Assembly (NCBI GenBank): GCA_903912485.1
Contig: CAIWHR010000244.1
Location: forward strand, 1-32,460
Source of the DNA: an uncultured beta proteobacterium
Lineage (GTDB): Bacteria; Pseudomonadota; Gammaproteobacteria; Burkholderiales; Casimicrobiaceae
Direction of reading: 5' to 3'
DNA length: 32,460 bases
Shown piece after piece: positions 1-8,509 of this stretch (position 1 is its first letter; every line of letters starts with the position of its first letter). The position numbers and the translations under genes are program-made. The notes under the pieces were generated by a model. The model was not told the origin of the DNA. It saw nothing but the letters and a program-made list of their open reading frames with translations, and made no database searches.

Positions 1-75
1 GCGAAGAAGAAGACCGCGGCCAAGGCGGCGCCGGCCAAGACCGCCGCCCGCAAGCGCGCCGCCGCGGGCAAGTGA
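1..75 (+). CDS. C-terminal tail of a Lys/Ala-rich protein (5' end outside window)
   Basis: An open frame runs from the first base to a TGA at 73-75. It encodes 24 residues made almost only of Lys, Ala, Arg, Pro and Thr. Such tails occur on histone H1-like DNA-binding proteins and as C-terminal extensions of other nucleic-acid-binding proteins in beta- and gammaproteobacteria. The domain that would identify the protein lies outside the window, so no function is assigned. A GC-rich hairpin follows 12 bases after the stop, which supports a real gene end here. Confidence 0.6.
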   Translation, partial: AKKKTAAKAAPAKTAARKRAAAGK

Positions 76-87
76 CACCCGCCGGGG

Positions 88-116
88 CCGGGGTCGGCGG
101 CCGATCGCCGCCCCGG
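88..116 (+). terminator. GC-rich hairpin after the Lys/Ala-rich gene
   Basis: CCGGGG (88-93) and CGGCG (95-99) pair with CGCCG (106-110) and CCCCGG (111-116), leaving one bulged T and a 6-base loop. There is no T-run after it, so termination is inferred from its position just behind a stop codon. Confidence 0.4.
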
Positions 117-231
117 ATCGATCCGGACGCGGCGATTCGCGGCACGAGTACGCTTCTTGCTTAGGTGTCCGACTGCCGCGGCCGGCGACCTCCCGTCGCC
201 GGCTTCGTCGGCGATATCGACCGGACTGCCC

Positions 232-1698
232 ATGCCCACGCTTTCGAACCGCCGCGCCGTCGCCGACTCCGGCCCCGAATGCGCCCCGCGAGCGGCCGCA
301 GCCAGCGAACTGCCGGCGCGCGGCTCGCCGCAGGCGCGCCGCCGCAGCGGCCACCGCGCTTTCAGCCTGATCCGTCAGTTCTCGCTGCTGAGCCTGCTGT
401 GCGTCGGCACCGTCTGCGTCCTCTCGTCGATCCTGCTGTCGCGCTTCCTCGGCAACCACCTGCTCGAACGCGATGCGACGATCCTCATGGAAGTCGTGCA
501 GAGCATCGCCGACGTGCAGGACATGAGCGCGTATTTCCTCGGCCAGTCGCGGGACCCCCTCGACCGCAGCCTCGAGGGGTTTTTCGCCCACGTCGCCAGG
601 CTGCCGGACGTTCTGCGCGCCAACGTCTACGCGCTCGACCAGCGAGTGCTCTGGTCGAGCGATCCGACGCTCATCGACCGGCGTCTGGGAGCGAACCTGG
701 AACTCGAAGCCGCGCTCGAAGGCAGGCTCACGGTCGAGTCCGGCGTCATCGGCGCGAACGGGGGCCCGAAGCCGGAACACCTCGCGCTGCGCAGTTCCGA
801 ACCGCGCTTCGTCGAGAACTACCTGCCCGTGCGCGCATCCGCGGGAGGGCCGGTCATCGGCGTCGTCGAGATCTATCGCGCGCCGGCAGCGCTGTTCCGG
901 ACCATCACCCGAGGCGTGCAGCTCATCTGGGCCGTCGCGCTCGCCGGCGGAGCGTTCCTCTATCTCACGCTGTTCTGGATCGTGCGACGCGCCGACCGCC
1001 TCATCGGGGAGCAGAGCGAACGGCTGGTCGAGGGCGAGACCCTCGCCGTCATCGGCGAGATCACCGGCGCGATCACCCACGGCATCCGCAATCCGCTGGC
1101 GTCGATCCGCACGTCGGCCGAACTGTGCCAGGACGACCCCTCGCCCGCGGTCCGCGAGGCTGCCGACGACATCGTGGCCGAAGTTGATCGCCTCAGCGAG
1201 TGGGTCAGGCAGCTGCTGACCTACGCGGAACAGGAGCCCGCCCGCCTCGAAGCGGTGTCGCTGGTCCCGCTGCTCGAGGGCTGCCTCGCCGGCTTCGAGC
1301 GCGACCTGCGGCGCCGCGGCGTCGAGACGCGGACCGAGTTCGCCGCGGACCTGCCGACCGTTCGCGGCGAACGCGTGCGGCTGACCCACGCGATGAACAG
1401 CCTGTTCGCCAACGCGCTCGAGGCCATGCCCGGGGGCGGGCGGCTCGCGATCGCCGCGCAGCCCGCGCGCAACGGCCGCGTCGTGCAGATCACGCTCACC
1501 GACAGCGGCGTGGGCATCCCGCCCGATCAGCTGCCCCGCGTGTTCGCGCCGTTCTTCACGACCAAGCGCAGGGGTCTGGGCCTCGGGCTGCCGCTCGTCA
1601 GCCGGATCATCGTCCGCTTCGGCGGCTCCGTCTCGATCGCGAGCGAGCCCGGACACGGAGCCCGCGTCACCGTCGAGCTTCCCCGTTCATCCGCCTGA
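232..1698 (+). CDS. Membrane-bound sensor histidine kinase (NtrB-like catalytic core)
   Basis: This is the sensor of a two-component pair with the sigma54-dependent regulator that starts one base after its stop. Counting from the ATG at 232 (488 aa), a membrane segment lies at about 49-71, an extracytoplasmic sensor region at about 72-228 and a second membrane segment at 229-251. No clear HAMP domain is visible. The phosphoacceptor is His283 in the sequence ITHGIRNPLAS. An N-box (NALEAMPGGG), a G1 box (DSGVGIP) and a glycine-rich lid (GLGLGLPLV) follow. The frame stays open back to a TTG at 157. I chose ATG 232 because the extra 25 residues look like untranslated leader, but neither start has a convincing ribosome-binding site. 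The signal sensed is unknown. The PFFTTK and GLGLGL boxes fit the NtrB/AtoS/ZraS group. Confidence 0.88.
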   Translation: MPTLSNRRAVADSGPECAPRAAAASELPARGSPQARRRSGHRAFSLIRQFSLLSLLCVGTVCVLSSILLSRFLGNHLLERDATILMEVVQSIADVQDMSAYFLGQSRDPLDRSLEGFFAHVARLPDVLRANVYALDQRVLWSSDPTLIDRRLGANLELEAALEGRLTVESGVIGANGGPKPEHLALRSSEPRFVENYLPVRASAGGPVIGVVEIYRAPAALFRTITRGVQLIWAVALAGGAFLYLTLFWIVRRADRLIGEQSERLVEGETLAVIGEITGAITHGIRNPLASIRTSAELCQDDPSPAVREAADDIVAEVDRLSEWVRQLLTYAEQEPARLEAVSLVPLLEGCLAGFERDLRRRGVETRTEFAADLPTVRGERVRLTHAMNSLFANALEAMPGGGRLAIAAQPARNGRVVQITLTDSGVGIPPDQLPRVFAPFFTTKRRGLGLGLPLVSRIIVRFGGSVSIASEPGHGARVTVELPRSSA

Positions 1699-1699
1699 A

Positions 1700-3103
1700 A
1701 TGGCCGCCGCCATCCTGATCGTCGAGGACGAGAGCACCCTCGCCAAGAACATCGCCACCTTCCTCAAGCGAAGCGGGTACGACACGTCGATCGCGGGCAG
1801 CGGCGAAGAGGGCCTGGCGCGGATCGAGACGTTCCGCCCGGAGGCGGTGGTGCTCGACTACGCGCTGCCGGGGATCAGCGGCCTCGACGTGCTGAGGCGC
1901 ATCGCCGCGCAGGATCCCTGCATCCCAGTAATCATGATGACCGGTCACGGCAGCGAGCAGGTGGCGGTCGAGGCGATGAAGGCGGGTGCCCGCGACTACC
2001 TCGTCAAGCCGGTGATCCTGAGCGAACTCAGGCTGCGCCTGGAAAAGCTGATGGGCGAGGAGAGGCGCGGCGAGGAACTGACTTACCATCGCCGGAGGGT
2101 CGCCACCGAAGGGGGTCTCGACCGGCTGGTCGGAAGCTCGGCGCCGATGCTCGCGCTGAAGGCGTCGATCGGCCAGCTGCTCGCCGCCGAATCGGGGCTC
2201 TCCGACGCCGACCTTCCCGCCGTCCTCGTCACCGGCGAGACCGGTACCGGCAAGGAACTCGTCGCGCGCGCGCTGCACTTCGAGGGCGCGCGCCGCAACG
2301 CGCCGTTCGTCGAGCTCAACTGTTCGACCATTCCCGGCGACCTGCTCGAGGCGGAGCTCTTCGGCTACGAGCGCGGCGCGTTCACCGACGCCAAGCAGCG
2401 CAAGCTCGGCCTGGTCGAAGCCGCCGACGGCGGCACGCTGCTGCTCGACGAGATCGGCGACCTCGACGTGCGCGTGCAGGTGAAGCTCCTCAAGCTGCTC
2501 GAGGACAGGACGGTGCGGCGCCTGGGCAGCGTCCGCGAGCAGCGGGCCGACGTCCGCATCGTGACCGCCACCAACCGCGATCTCGAGCGGGCCGTGCGCG
2601 AAGGAGCCTTCCGTGCCGATCTTCTGTTCCGGCTGCGCATCGTTCACTTCACGCTGCCGCCGCTGCGCGCGCGCGGCGACGACATCCTCGCGCTCGCGCT
2701 GCATTACCTCGACCTGCACCGGCGGCGCTACCGAAAGCCGGCTCTGGCGTTCACGCCCGAGGCCCGGCAGGCGATGCTCCGCTACGGGTGGCCGGGCAAC
2801 GTGCGCGAACTGCGCAACGCCATCGAGCAGGCGGTGATCATGGCGCGCGGCGACGCCATCGACGCGGGCGATCTGCGGTTGACGTCGACGCTCGCCCTTC
2901 CGGACGCCGGCGCCGACGCGGAAGCGGGCGACGAGCCCCCCGAAGCCGGTGCGCTCAACCTGGCGGACATCGAGCGCGACCTGCTGTCGCGCGCGCTCCA
3001 CCGGACCCAGGGCAACGTGACGCAGGCGGCGCGCCTGCTCGGCGTGACGCGGGACACGCTGCGCTACCGCATCGAGAAGCACGGCCTCAGGCTTCCGCCC
3101 TGA
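1700..3103 (+). CDS. Sigma54-dependent response regulator (NtrC family)
   Basis: A 467-aa enhancer-binding protein that, on phosphorylation by the upstream kinase, should drive sigma54 promoters. The receiver domain (about 4-118) has Asp53 as phosphate acceptor (VVLDYALPG) and the conserved Lys103. The AAA+ domain has Walker A GETGTGKE at 179-186, the sigma54-contact loop GAFTDA at 226-231 and Walker B LLLDEIGD at about 247-254. A Fis-type helix-turn-helix lies at about 430-463. The loop reads GAFTDA instead of the common GAFTGA, a substitution found in some family members. About eight extra residues precede Walker A compared with NtrC. Only one base separates it from the kinase stop, so the two are probably co-translated. 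No sigma54 promoter was found nearby, so the targets are unknown. Confidence 0.93.
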   Translation: MAAAILIVEDESTLAKNIATFLKRSGYDTSIAGSGEEGLARIETFRPEAVVLDYALPGISGLDVLRRIAAQDPCIPVIMMTGHGSEQVAVEAMKAGARDYLVKPVILSELRLRLEKLMGEERRGEELTYHRRRVATEGGLDRLVGSSAPMLALKASIGQLLAAESGLSDADLPAVLVTGETGTGKELVARALHFEGARRNAPFVELNCSTIPGDLLEAELFGYERGAFTDAKQRKLGLVEAADGGTLLLDEIGDLDVRVQVKLLKLLEDRTVRRLGSVREQRADVRIVTATNRDLERAVREGAFRADLLFRLRIVHFTLPPLRARGDDILALALHYLDLHRRRYRKPALAFTPEARQAMLRYGWPGNVRELRNAIEQAVIMARGDAIDAGDLRLTSTLALPDAGADAEAGDEPPEAGALNLADIERDLLSRALHRTQGNVTQAARLLGVTRDTLRYRIEKHGLRLPP

Positions 3104-3122
3104 CCTGACCTCCGTGCCCCGC

Positions 3123-3140
3123 CGCCGCCCGCGGGCGGCG
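3123..3140. terminator. Perfect GC palindrome between convergent genes
   Basis: CGCCGCCCG followed by its exact complement CGGGCGGCG forms an 18-base palindrome between the regulator (ends 3103) and the aldolase-family gene (ends 3204). It could act as a terminator in both directions. There is no T-run, so the assignment rests on position. Confidence 0.35.
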
Positions 3141-3203
3141 CGCACCGGGCGGTATGCCCCGATGGCGGTGGGGCAAGTCCCCCGCCGCCTCGCGGCCCGC
3201 GAC

Positions 3204-4121
3204 TCAGCTCCCGAGCCCCGGCATCGAAAAGCCGGCGGCCTCGAGTTCGGCCAGCAGCGACGCGGCCTGCGCCGGCGCGAGTTCGACCAGCGGCGGGCGC
3301 ACGGTGCGCCAGCGGTCGTCGCCCGACCAGTGCGCGATCGCGTGCTTGAGCGCGGGAATCATCGGCTGCCGCGCGAAGATCGCCCGGATGCGGTCCAGCC
3401 CGGCCTGCAATGCGTCGGCGTCGGCGCCCTGCCACTGGCGATGCAGCGCGGCGATGGCGGCGGGGTTCACGTTCGCCGTCGCGCTGATGCAGCCCCTGCC
3501 GCCGCCGCGCAGGTTGGCGAGCAGGAACGTCTCGCTGCCGGCGAACACGTCGAAGCCCTGCGGCGCGAAGCGCTCGAGCATCGCCTGCGTGTTGTTCCAG
3601 TCGCCGGACGAATCCTTGACGCCGGCGACGATCCCCGGATAGTCCTTCAGCAGGCGCTCGATCAGCGCCAGGCTGATGCCGACCTGCGCGACCGGCGGGA
3701 TGTGATACAGGTAGACGCGCAGCCGGGGGTCGCCGACGCGCTGGACGATCTCGGAGTAGCTGCGGTAGAGCCCCTCGTCGGAGACGCCCTTGTAGTAGAA
3801 CGGCGGCAGCATCAGCACGCCGGCGCAGCCCAGCTTCACCGCGTGCGCGGTGAGGCGCACCGTATCGGTGAACGCGCAGGCGCCGGTGCCGGGCATCATC
3901 CGCGCCGGATCGACGCCGGCGGCGACCAGCTGTTCCAGCAGTTCCATCCGCTCGGGGACCGCCAGCGAGTTCGCCTCCGAATTGGTGCCGAACACCGCCA
4001 GGCCGACGCCGTTGGCGAGCAGCCACCGGCACTGGCGCGCGAAGCGCCCGGCGTCGGGCGTGTAGTCGGCGTTGAAAGGGGTGACGACGGGCGACAGGAC
4101 GCCGCTGATGCGCTGGGTCAT
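3204..4121 (-). CDS. Dihydrodipicolinate synthase/N-acetylneuraminate lyase family aldolase
   Basis: A 305-aa protein, the usual length for this class I aldolase (TIM-barrel) family. Members join or split pyruvate and an aldehyde through a Schiff base. The Schiff-base lysine is Lys169 (GVKDSSGD) and the catalytic tyrosine is probably Tyr139 (YLYHIPP). The pyruvate-binding GTTGE loop of true DapA is replaced by GTNSEA at 45-50, so this is unlikely to be the lysine-biosynthesis enzyme. It is better called a family member of unknown substrate. The ATG at 4121 has a GGAG ribosome-binding site about 9 bases upstream. It lies 49 bases behind the RND pump gene in the same direction and may be co-transcribed with it, although no functional link is obvious. 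Confidence 0.9.
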   Translation of the reverse strand: MTQRISGVLSPVVTPFNADYTPDAGRFARQCRWLLANGVGLAVFGTNSEANSLAVPERMELLEQLVAAGVDPARMMPGTGACAFTDTVRLTAHAVKLGCAGVLMLPPFYYKGVSDEGLYRSYSEIVQRVGDPRLRVYLYHIPPVAQVGISLALIERLLKDYPGIVAGVKDSSGDWNNTQAMLERFAPQGFDVFAGSETFLLANLRGGGRGCISATANVNPAAIAALHRQWQGADADALQAGLDRIRAIFARQPMIPALKHAIAHWSGDDRWRTVRPPLVELAPAQAASLLAELEAAGFSMPGLGS

Positions 4122-4170
4122 GGTGCGGGCTCCGGGAAGGTCGGTGGCGACGGGGCTGCGGGACGGCGGG

Positions 4171-7100
4171 TCAGACGACGCGGTCGGCGGCCGCGGCTGC
4201 CGGTTGACGCCGGCGGAAGATCTGGCGCAACGCCCCGATGGCGTCGTCGACGTAGGTGAACACCACCGGGACCACGAGCAGGCTGAGGAACGTCGACGTG
4301 ATCAGCCCGCCGATGACGACGATCGCCATCGGCGCGCGGAAACTGGGATCGGTGCCCAGCCCGCTGGCGATCGGCAGCATGCCCGCTCCCATCGCCACCG
4401 TCGTCATCACGATCGGCCGCGCGCGCTTGCGGCAGGCGTCGAGCAGCGCTTCCCAGCGGTCGAGGCCGTGGTCGCGCCGCGCCAGGATCACGTAGTCGAT
4501 CAGCAGGATCGAGTTCTTGGTCGCGATGCCCATCAGCATGATCAGGCCGATCATCGACGGCATCGACAGCGCGGTGCGGGTGAGGAAGAGCGCCAGGAAC
4601 GCGCCGGGCACCGACAGCACCAGCGCGGCGAGCACCGTCACCGGCTGGATGAAGTCGCGGAACAGCAGCACCAGAACGATGTAGATGCACAGCACGCCGG
4701 TGGCCATCGCCAGCGCGAAGCTGCCGAAGAGCTCGTCCATCGCCTCGGCGTCGCCGACGGTGGTCTGCGTCACGCCGGGCGGCAGCTGCGCGAGGCTCGG
4801 CAGCGCCAGCGCCTGTTTCGCCACCTCGCCCAGCGGCTGCTGGTTGAGCTCGATCTCGAAGTTGATGTTGCGCAGGCGGTCGTAGCGGTCGATCTGCGCC
4901 GGGCCGCTGTCGATCGCCAGCGACGCCACGTTGGCGATCATCACCGGTCCGCGGCTGCCCGGAACCGTCAACCGTCCCAGCAGCGACAGGTCCTGGCGCG
5001 CAGCGGCGGGGAGCTTGACGATGATCGGCACCTGCCGCTGCGAGAGGTTGAGCTTCGCCAGGCTCTGGTCGTAGTCGCCGCTGGTGGCGATGCGCAGCGT
5101 GTCGGCGATCAGAGCCGAGGTGACCCCCAGGTCGGCGGCGCGGGCGAAGTCGGGCCGCACCACGAGCTCGGGGCGCATCAGGCTCGCCGTCGTCGTCACG
5201 CTGCCGATGCCGGGCAGCGTGCGCAGCTCGCGCTCGACGACCTGCGCGTGCTCGGCGAGGAGCGCTCCGTTCTCGCTCGCGAGCACCAGGATGTACTTCT
5301 CGGTCGAGCCGCCGAAGCCGACGGTGTAGCGGATGCCGGGGATCTCGGCCAGCGCCTCGCGCAGCTGGCGCTCGACTTCCTGCTTCCTCACGCCGCCGCG
5401 ATCGCCGCGCGGCGTCATGTTGATGGTCAGCGTCGCCTTGCGCGCCTCGGCCGCGCCGCGAGGCTCGAACGCGTTGGATCCGGCGGCGCCGCCGCCGATC
5501 GCCGTGTAGACGAGCTTGACGTGCGGGTTCTTCTGCACGACGGCGCGCGCCTGCTCGGCCGCCGCGAGCGTCTGCTCGAAGCTGCTGCCGGGCGGCAGCG
5601 ACAGGTAGACCTGCGTCTGCGACAGGTCGTCGGGAGGCATGAAGCCGGTGGGCAGCAGCGGCAGCAGCGCGAACGAGCCGAAGAAGAACGCGGCGGCGGC
5701 GAGCGTCGTCAGCACGCGGTGCCTTAGGCACCAGCCGGCCCAGCGCAGGTACGGCGCCAGCCAGCGCGGCCCGGCGCTCTCGTCCGCGGGCCGGCGCAGG
5801 ATGTACGCGGCCATCATCGGCGTCAGCATCCGCGCGACGACCAGCGAGAAGAACACGGCGATCGCCGCGGTCCAGCCGAACTGGACGAAGAACTTGCCGG
5901 CCACGCCGCCCATGAACGCGGTCGGCAGGAACACGGCGATCAGCGTGCACGACGTCGCGATGACCGCGAGGCCGATCTCGTCGGCCGCCTCCATCGCCGC
6001 CTGGTACGGCGTCTTGCCCATGCGCAGGTGCCGCATGATGTTCTCGATCTCGACGATGGCGTCGTCGACCAGGATGCCCACGACCAGCGACAGCGACAGC
6101 AGCGTGACGACGTTCAGCGAAAACCCCATCAGCCACATCGCGCCGAACGCGGGGACGATCGACAGCGGCAGCGCGGTCGCCGAAACCAGCGTTGCGCGCC
6201 AGTCGCGCAGGAACAGCCACACGACGAGCACGGCGAGCGTCGCGCCCTCGAGCAGCAGCCACATCGAGCCGTCGAAGTTCTCGCGGACCGGATCGACGAA
6301 GTTGAACGCCTCGACGATCGCGATGTCCGGATGCAGCGCCTTGAGGCCCGCGAGTTCGGCGCGCACGGCGTCGGCCACTTCGACCTCGCTGGCGCCGCGG
6401 CTCCTGACGATCTCGAAGCCGACCACCGGCTTGCCGTCGAGCAGCGCCGCCGAGCGCAGCTCGCCGACGGTGTCGCTGACCGCGGCGAGCTGGTCGAGCC
6501 GCACGCGGCGGCCGTCGGCCACGACGATGTCCATCCGCGCCAGTTCCTCGGCCGAGCGCACGGTGGCGATGGTGCGCACCGACTGCTCGACGCCGCCGAT
6601 GTCGGCGCGACCGCCCGACGCCTCCTGCTGCGTCTGCCGCAGCTGGCGCGAGATGTCGGCGGCGGTGGCGTTGAACGCCAGCATGCGGGCGGGATCGAGC
6701 TCGACGCGGATCTCGCGGTCGACGCCGCCGACGCGCGCGACCGCTCCGACGCCACGCACCGAGAGCATCCGCTTGGTCACCGTGTTGTCGACGAACCACG
6801 ACAGCTCCTCGTCGTCCATCCGGCTCGACGCCACGGTGTAGGTGAGGATCGGCGCACCGGCGAGGTTGACCTTGGCGACGACGGGATCGCGCAGCTCGCC
6901 CGGCAGCGACGAGCGGACCCGCGACACCGCGTCGCGGACGCCGTCGACGCCCTCCTGCGTCGGCACTTCCAGCCGGAACTCGACGGTGATGGTGACGCTG
7001 CCCGACTGCACGATCGTGTAGATGTGCTTGACGCCCTGCAGCGTCGCCAGCGAGTCCTCGAGCTTGCGCGCGACGTCGGTCTCCATCTGCGCCGGGCTCG

Positions 7101-7263
7101 CGCCGGGCAGCGCCGCGCTGACCGTCACCGTGGGCAGGTCGATGTCGGGGAACTGCTGGATCTTCATCGCGCGAAAACCCATCGTGCCGACCAGCGTCAG
7201 CAGCACGAACAGCAGGATCGCCGGAGTCGGGTTCCGGATCGACCAGGACGAGACGTTGATCAC
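4171..7263 (-). CDS. RND-type multidrug/solute efflux pump, inner-membrane subunit
   Basis: A proton-driven exporter of about 1030 aa, the normal size of HAE1-type RND pumps. It works with the periplasmic adaptor encoded just upstream and with an outer-membrane channel that is not in this window. The N-terminus (NVSSWSIRNPTPAILLF) is typical of the family. The fourth membrane helix carries the proton-relay pair Asp400-Asp401 (GILVDDAIVEIEN), and the later TKNSILLIDY segment has the partner lysine. The frame can be extended to 7329, overlapping the adaptor. I prefer GTG 7263 because it matches the family N-terminus exactly and starts 10 bases after the adaptor stop. No outer-membrane TolC-like gene follows, so the pump probably shares one encoded elsewhere. 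Substrates cannot be read from the sequence. Confidence 0.93.
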   Translation of the reverse strand: MINVSSWSIRNPTPAILLFVLLTLVGTMGFRAMKIQQFPDIDLPTVTVSAALPGASPAQMETDVARKLEDSLATLQGVKHIYTIVQSGSVTITVEFRLEVPTQEGVDGVRDAVSRVRSSLPGELRDPVVAKVNLAGAPILTYTVASSRMDDEELSWFVDNTVTKRMLSVRGVGAVARVGGVDREIRVELDPARMLAFNATAADISRQLRQTQQEASGGRADIGGVEQSVRTIATVRSAEELARMDIVVADGRRVRLDQLAAVSDTVGELRSAALLDGKPVVGFEIVRSRGASEVEVADAVRAELAGLKALHPDIAIVEAFNFVDPVRENFDGSMWLLLEGATLAVLVVWLFLRDWRATLVSATALPLSIVPAFGAMWLMGFSLNVVTLLSLSLVVGILVDDAIVEIENIMRHLRMGKTPYQAAMEAADEIGLAVIATSCTLIAVFLPTAFMGGVAGKFFVQFGWTAAIAVFFSLVVARMLTPMMAAYILRRPADESAGPRWLAPYLRWAGWCLRHRVLTTLAAAAFFFGSFALLPLLPTGFMPPDDLSQTQVYLSLPPGSSFEQTLAAAEQARAVVQKNPHVKLVYTAIGGGAAGSNAFEPRGAAEARKATLTINMTPRGDRGGVRKQEVERQLREALAEIPGIRYTVGFGGSTEKYILVLASENGALLAEHAQVVERELRTLPGIGSVTTTASLMRPELVVRPDFARAADLGVTSALIADTLRIATSGDYDQSLAKLNLSQRQVPIIVKLPAAARQDLSLLGRLTVPGSRGPVMIANVASLAIDSGPAQIDRYDRLRNINFEIELNQQPLGEVAKQALALPSLAQLPPGVTQTTVGDAEAMDELFGSFALAMATGVLCIYIVLVLLFRDFIQPVTVLAALVLSVPGAFLALFLTRTALSMPSMIGLIMLMGIATKNSILLIDYVILARRDHGLDRWEALLDACRKRARPIVMTTVAMGAGMLPIASGLGTDPSFRAPMAIVVIGGLITSTFLSLLVVPVVFTYVDDAIGALRQIFRRRQPAAAAADRVV

Positions 7264-7273
7264 GCCGGACGGC

Positions 7274-8464
7274 TCAACGCGATGCGCCCGGCACCGCCGG
7301 CACGACGTGCACGACGTCGCCGTCGGCAAGGAAGCCCGTGCCGCTGGCGACGACCTGCGCCTCCGGCGCCAGCCCTCCCGTCACCTCGATGCGCTCGCCG
7401 ACGCGGCGGCCGACGCCGATCTTGGTCTGCGCGACGCGGCTGCCGGCGTCGAGCCGGAAGACGTAGGCGAAGCCGTCGCGCTGCACGACCGCGCTCTGCG
7501 GCAGCGACAGCGCGGGCGCGCGGCCCAGTTCGAACTCGCCGCGAGCGAACATGCCGGCGCGCGCCGGACCCGACTCGGCGACGGGCAGGTCGACGTAGAC
7601 GATGGCGTTGCGCGTCTGCGGGTCGACGGTCGGCGCGATCGTGCGCGCCCGGCCCCGGACTTCGGCGCCGTTGGGCAAATGGACGACGGCCGGCATGCCG
7701 GGGGCGAGGCGGTCGAGCTCGCCGGCCGTCACCTCGGCGCGCCATTCCAGCCGGTTGCCGCGGATCAGGCGAAAGAGATCCTGCCCCGGCTGCGTCAGCG
7801 CACCCACGGTCGCGGTTCGCGCCGAGATCGTGCCGTCGTCGGGTGCCAACACCTGCGTCTGCGCCAGCCGAACCTCCTCCGCCTGCAGCCTGGCCCGCAA
7901 CGCGGCCAACCGCGCCGCGGCCGTCTCCTCGGCGGTCGCCGACTGCGTCGCGCCCTGCGGACTGAGGAAACCCCTGGCCGCGAGGTCGCGCGATCGCGCC
8001 GCATTGGCCTTCGCCTCGGCCAGCACCGCTTCGGCTTCGGCCGCCATCGCGCGCGCCTGCGCCACGTCGATGGCGACCGCCTCCGCGTTGACCCGCGCCA
8101 GCGGCTGGCCCTTGCGCACGCGGTCGCCGACGTTGATCAGCACCTCGACGATGCGGAAGCCGGACAGCTCGCCGCCGACCACCGCCTCCTGCCACGCGAC
8201 GATGTTGCCCTGCGCGGCGAGCGTGCGCGGCCAGTCCTCGCGCTGGGGGCCGATCAGCGTGACCGAAAGCGCAGGCCGCGCCGGCGTGCCGGCCGTCGTG
8301 ACGGCTCGGGTGCCGGCCGCCACAGCGGCGTCGCCGCCCCCGGCCGGCGCGCGCAGCGCGCCCGACCACAGCGCGATGCCGCCGGCGGCGAGCAGCGCCG
8401 CGGCAGCGAGCACCCAGGGCAGAAACCGGCGCACGGCGGTGCGGGGCGCCGGGTTAGCGGACAC
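7274..8464 (-). CDS. RND efflux periplasmic adaptor (membrane fusion protein)
   Basis: A 396-aa AcrA/MexA-type adaptor that links the inner-membrane pump to an outer-membrane channel. The N-terminus has a positively charged stretch followed by a hydrophobic segment (RRFLPWVLAAAALLAAGGIALW), either a membrane anchor or a signal peptide. A split lipoyl domain (RVRKGQPLARVNAE, then VLAPDDGTISAR) flanks an Ala/Glu-rich alpha-helical hairpin at about 130-190. Beta-barrel and membrane-proximal domains follow. The start is GTG 8464, with only a weak ribosome-binding site. The gene is 45 bases downstream of the acyl-CoA synthetase/acetyltransferase gene and 10 bases upstream of the pump start, which fits one transcript. 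Confidence 0.92.
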   Translation of the reverse strand: MSANPAPRTAVRRFLPWVLAAAALLAAGGIALWSGALRAPAGGGDAAVAAGTRAVTTAGTPARPALSVTLIGPQREDWPRTLAAQGNIVAWQEAVVGGELSGFRIVEVLINVGDRVRKGQPLARVNAEAVAIDVAQARAMAAEAEAVLAEAKANAARSRDLAARGFLSPQGATQSATAEETAAARLAALRARLQAEEVRLAQTQVLAPDDGTISARTATVGALTQPGQDLFRLIRGNRLEWRAEVTAGELDRLAPGMPAVVHLPNGAEVRGRARTIAPTVDPQTRNAIVYVDLPVAESGPARAGMFARGEFELGRAPALSLPQSAVVQRDGFAYVFRLDAGSRVAQTKIGVGRRVGERIEVTGGLAPEAQVVASGTGFLADGDVVHVVPAVPGASR

Positions 8465-8509
8465 GCAGCATTCGGTACCGCCCGGGGCACGCCGGCGTGA
8501 AAGCGACTG

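Noticed and set aside
157-231. Longer TTG start for the first histidine kinase
   Set aside because: The 25 extra residues have no conserved features or ribosome-binding site. ATG 232 was preferred, though this remains uncertain.
4118-6799. 893-codon open frame overlapping the RND pump gene in another frame on the same strand
   Set aside because: Its translation is Arg/Ala/Asp-rich without any domain, and it overlaps a pump with intact family motifs. Long spurious frames are expected at this GC content.
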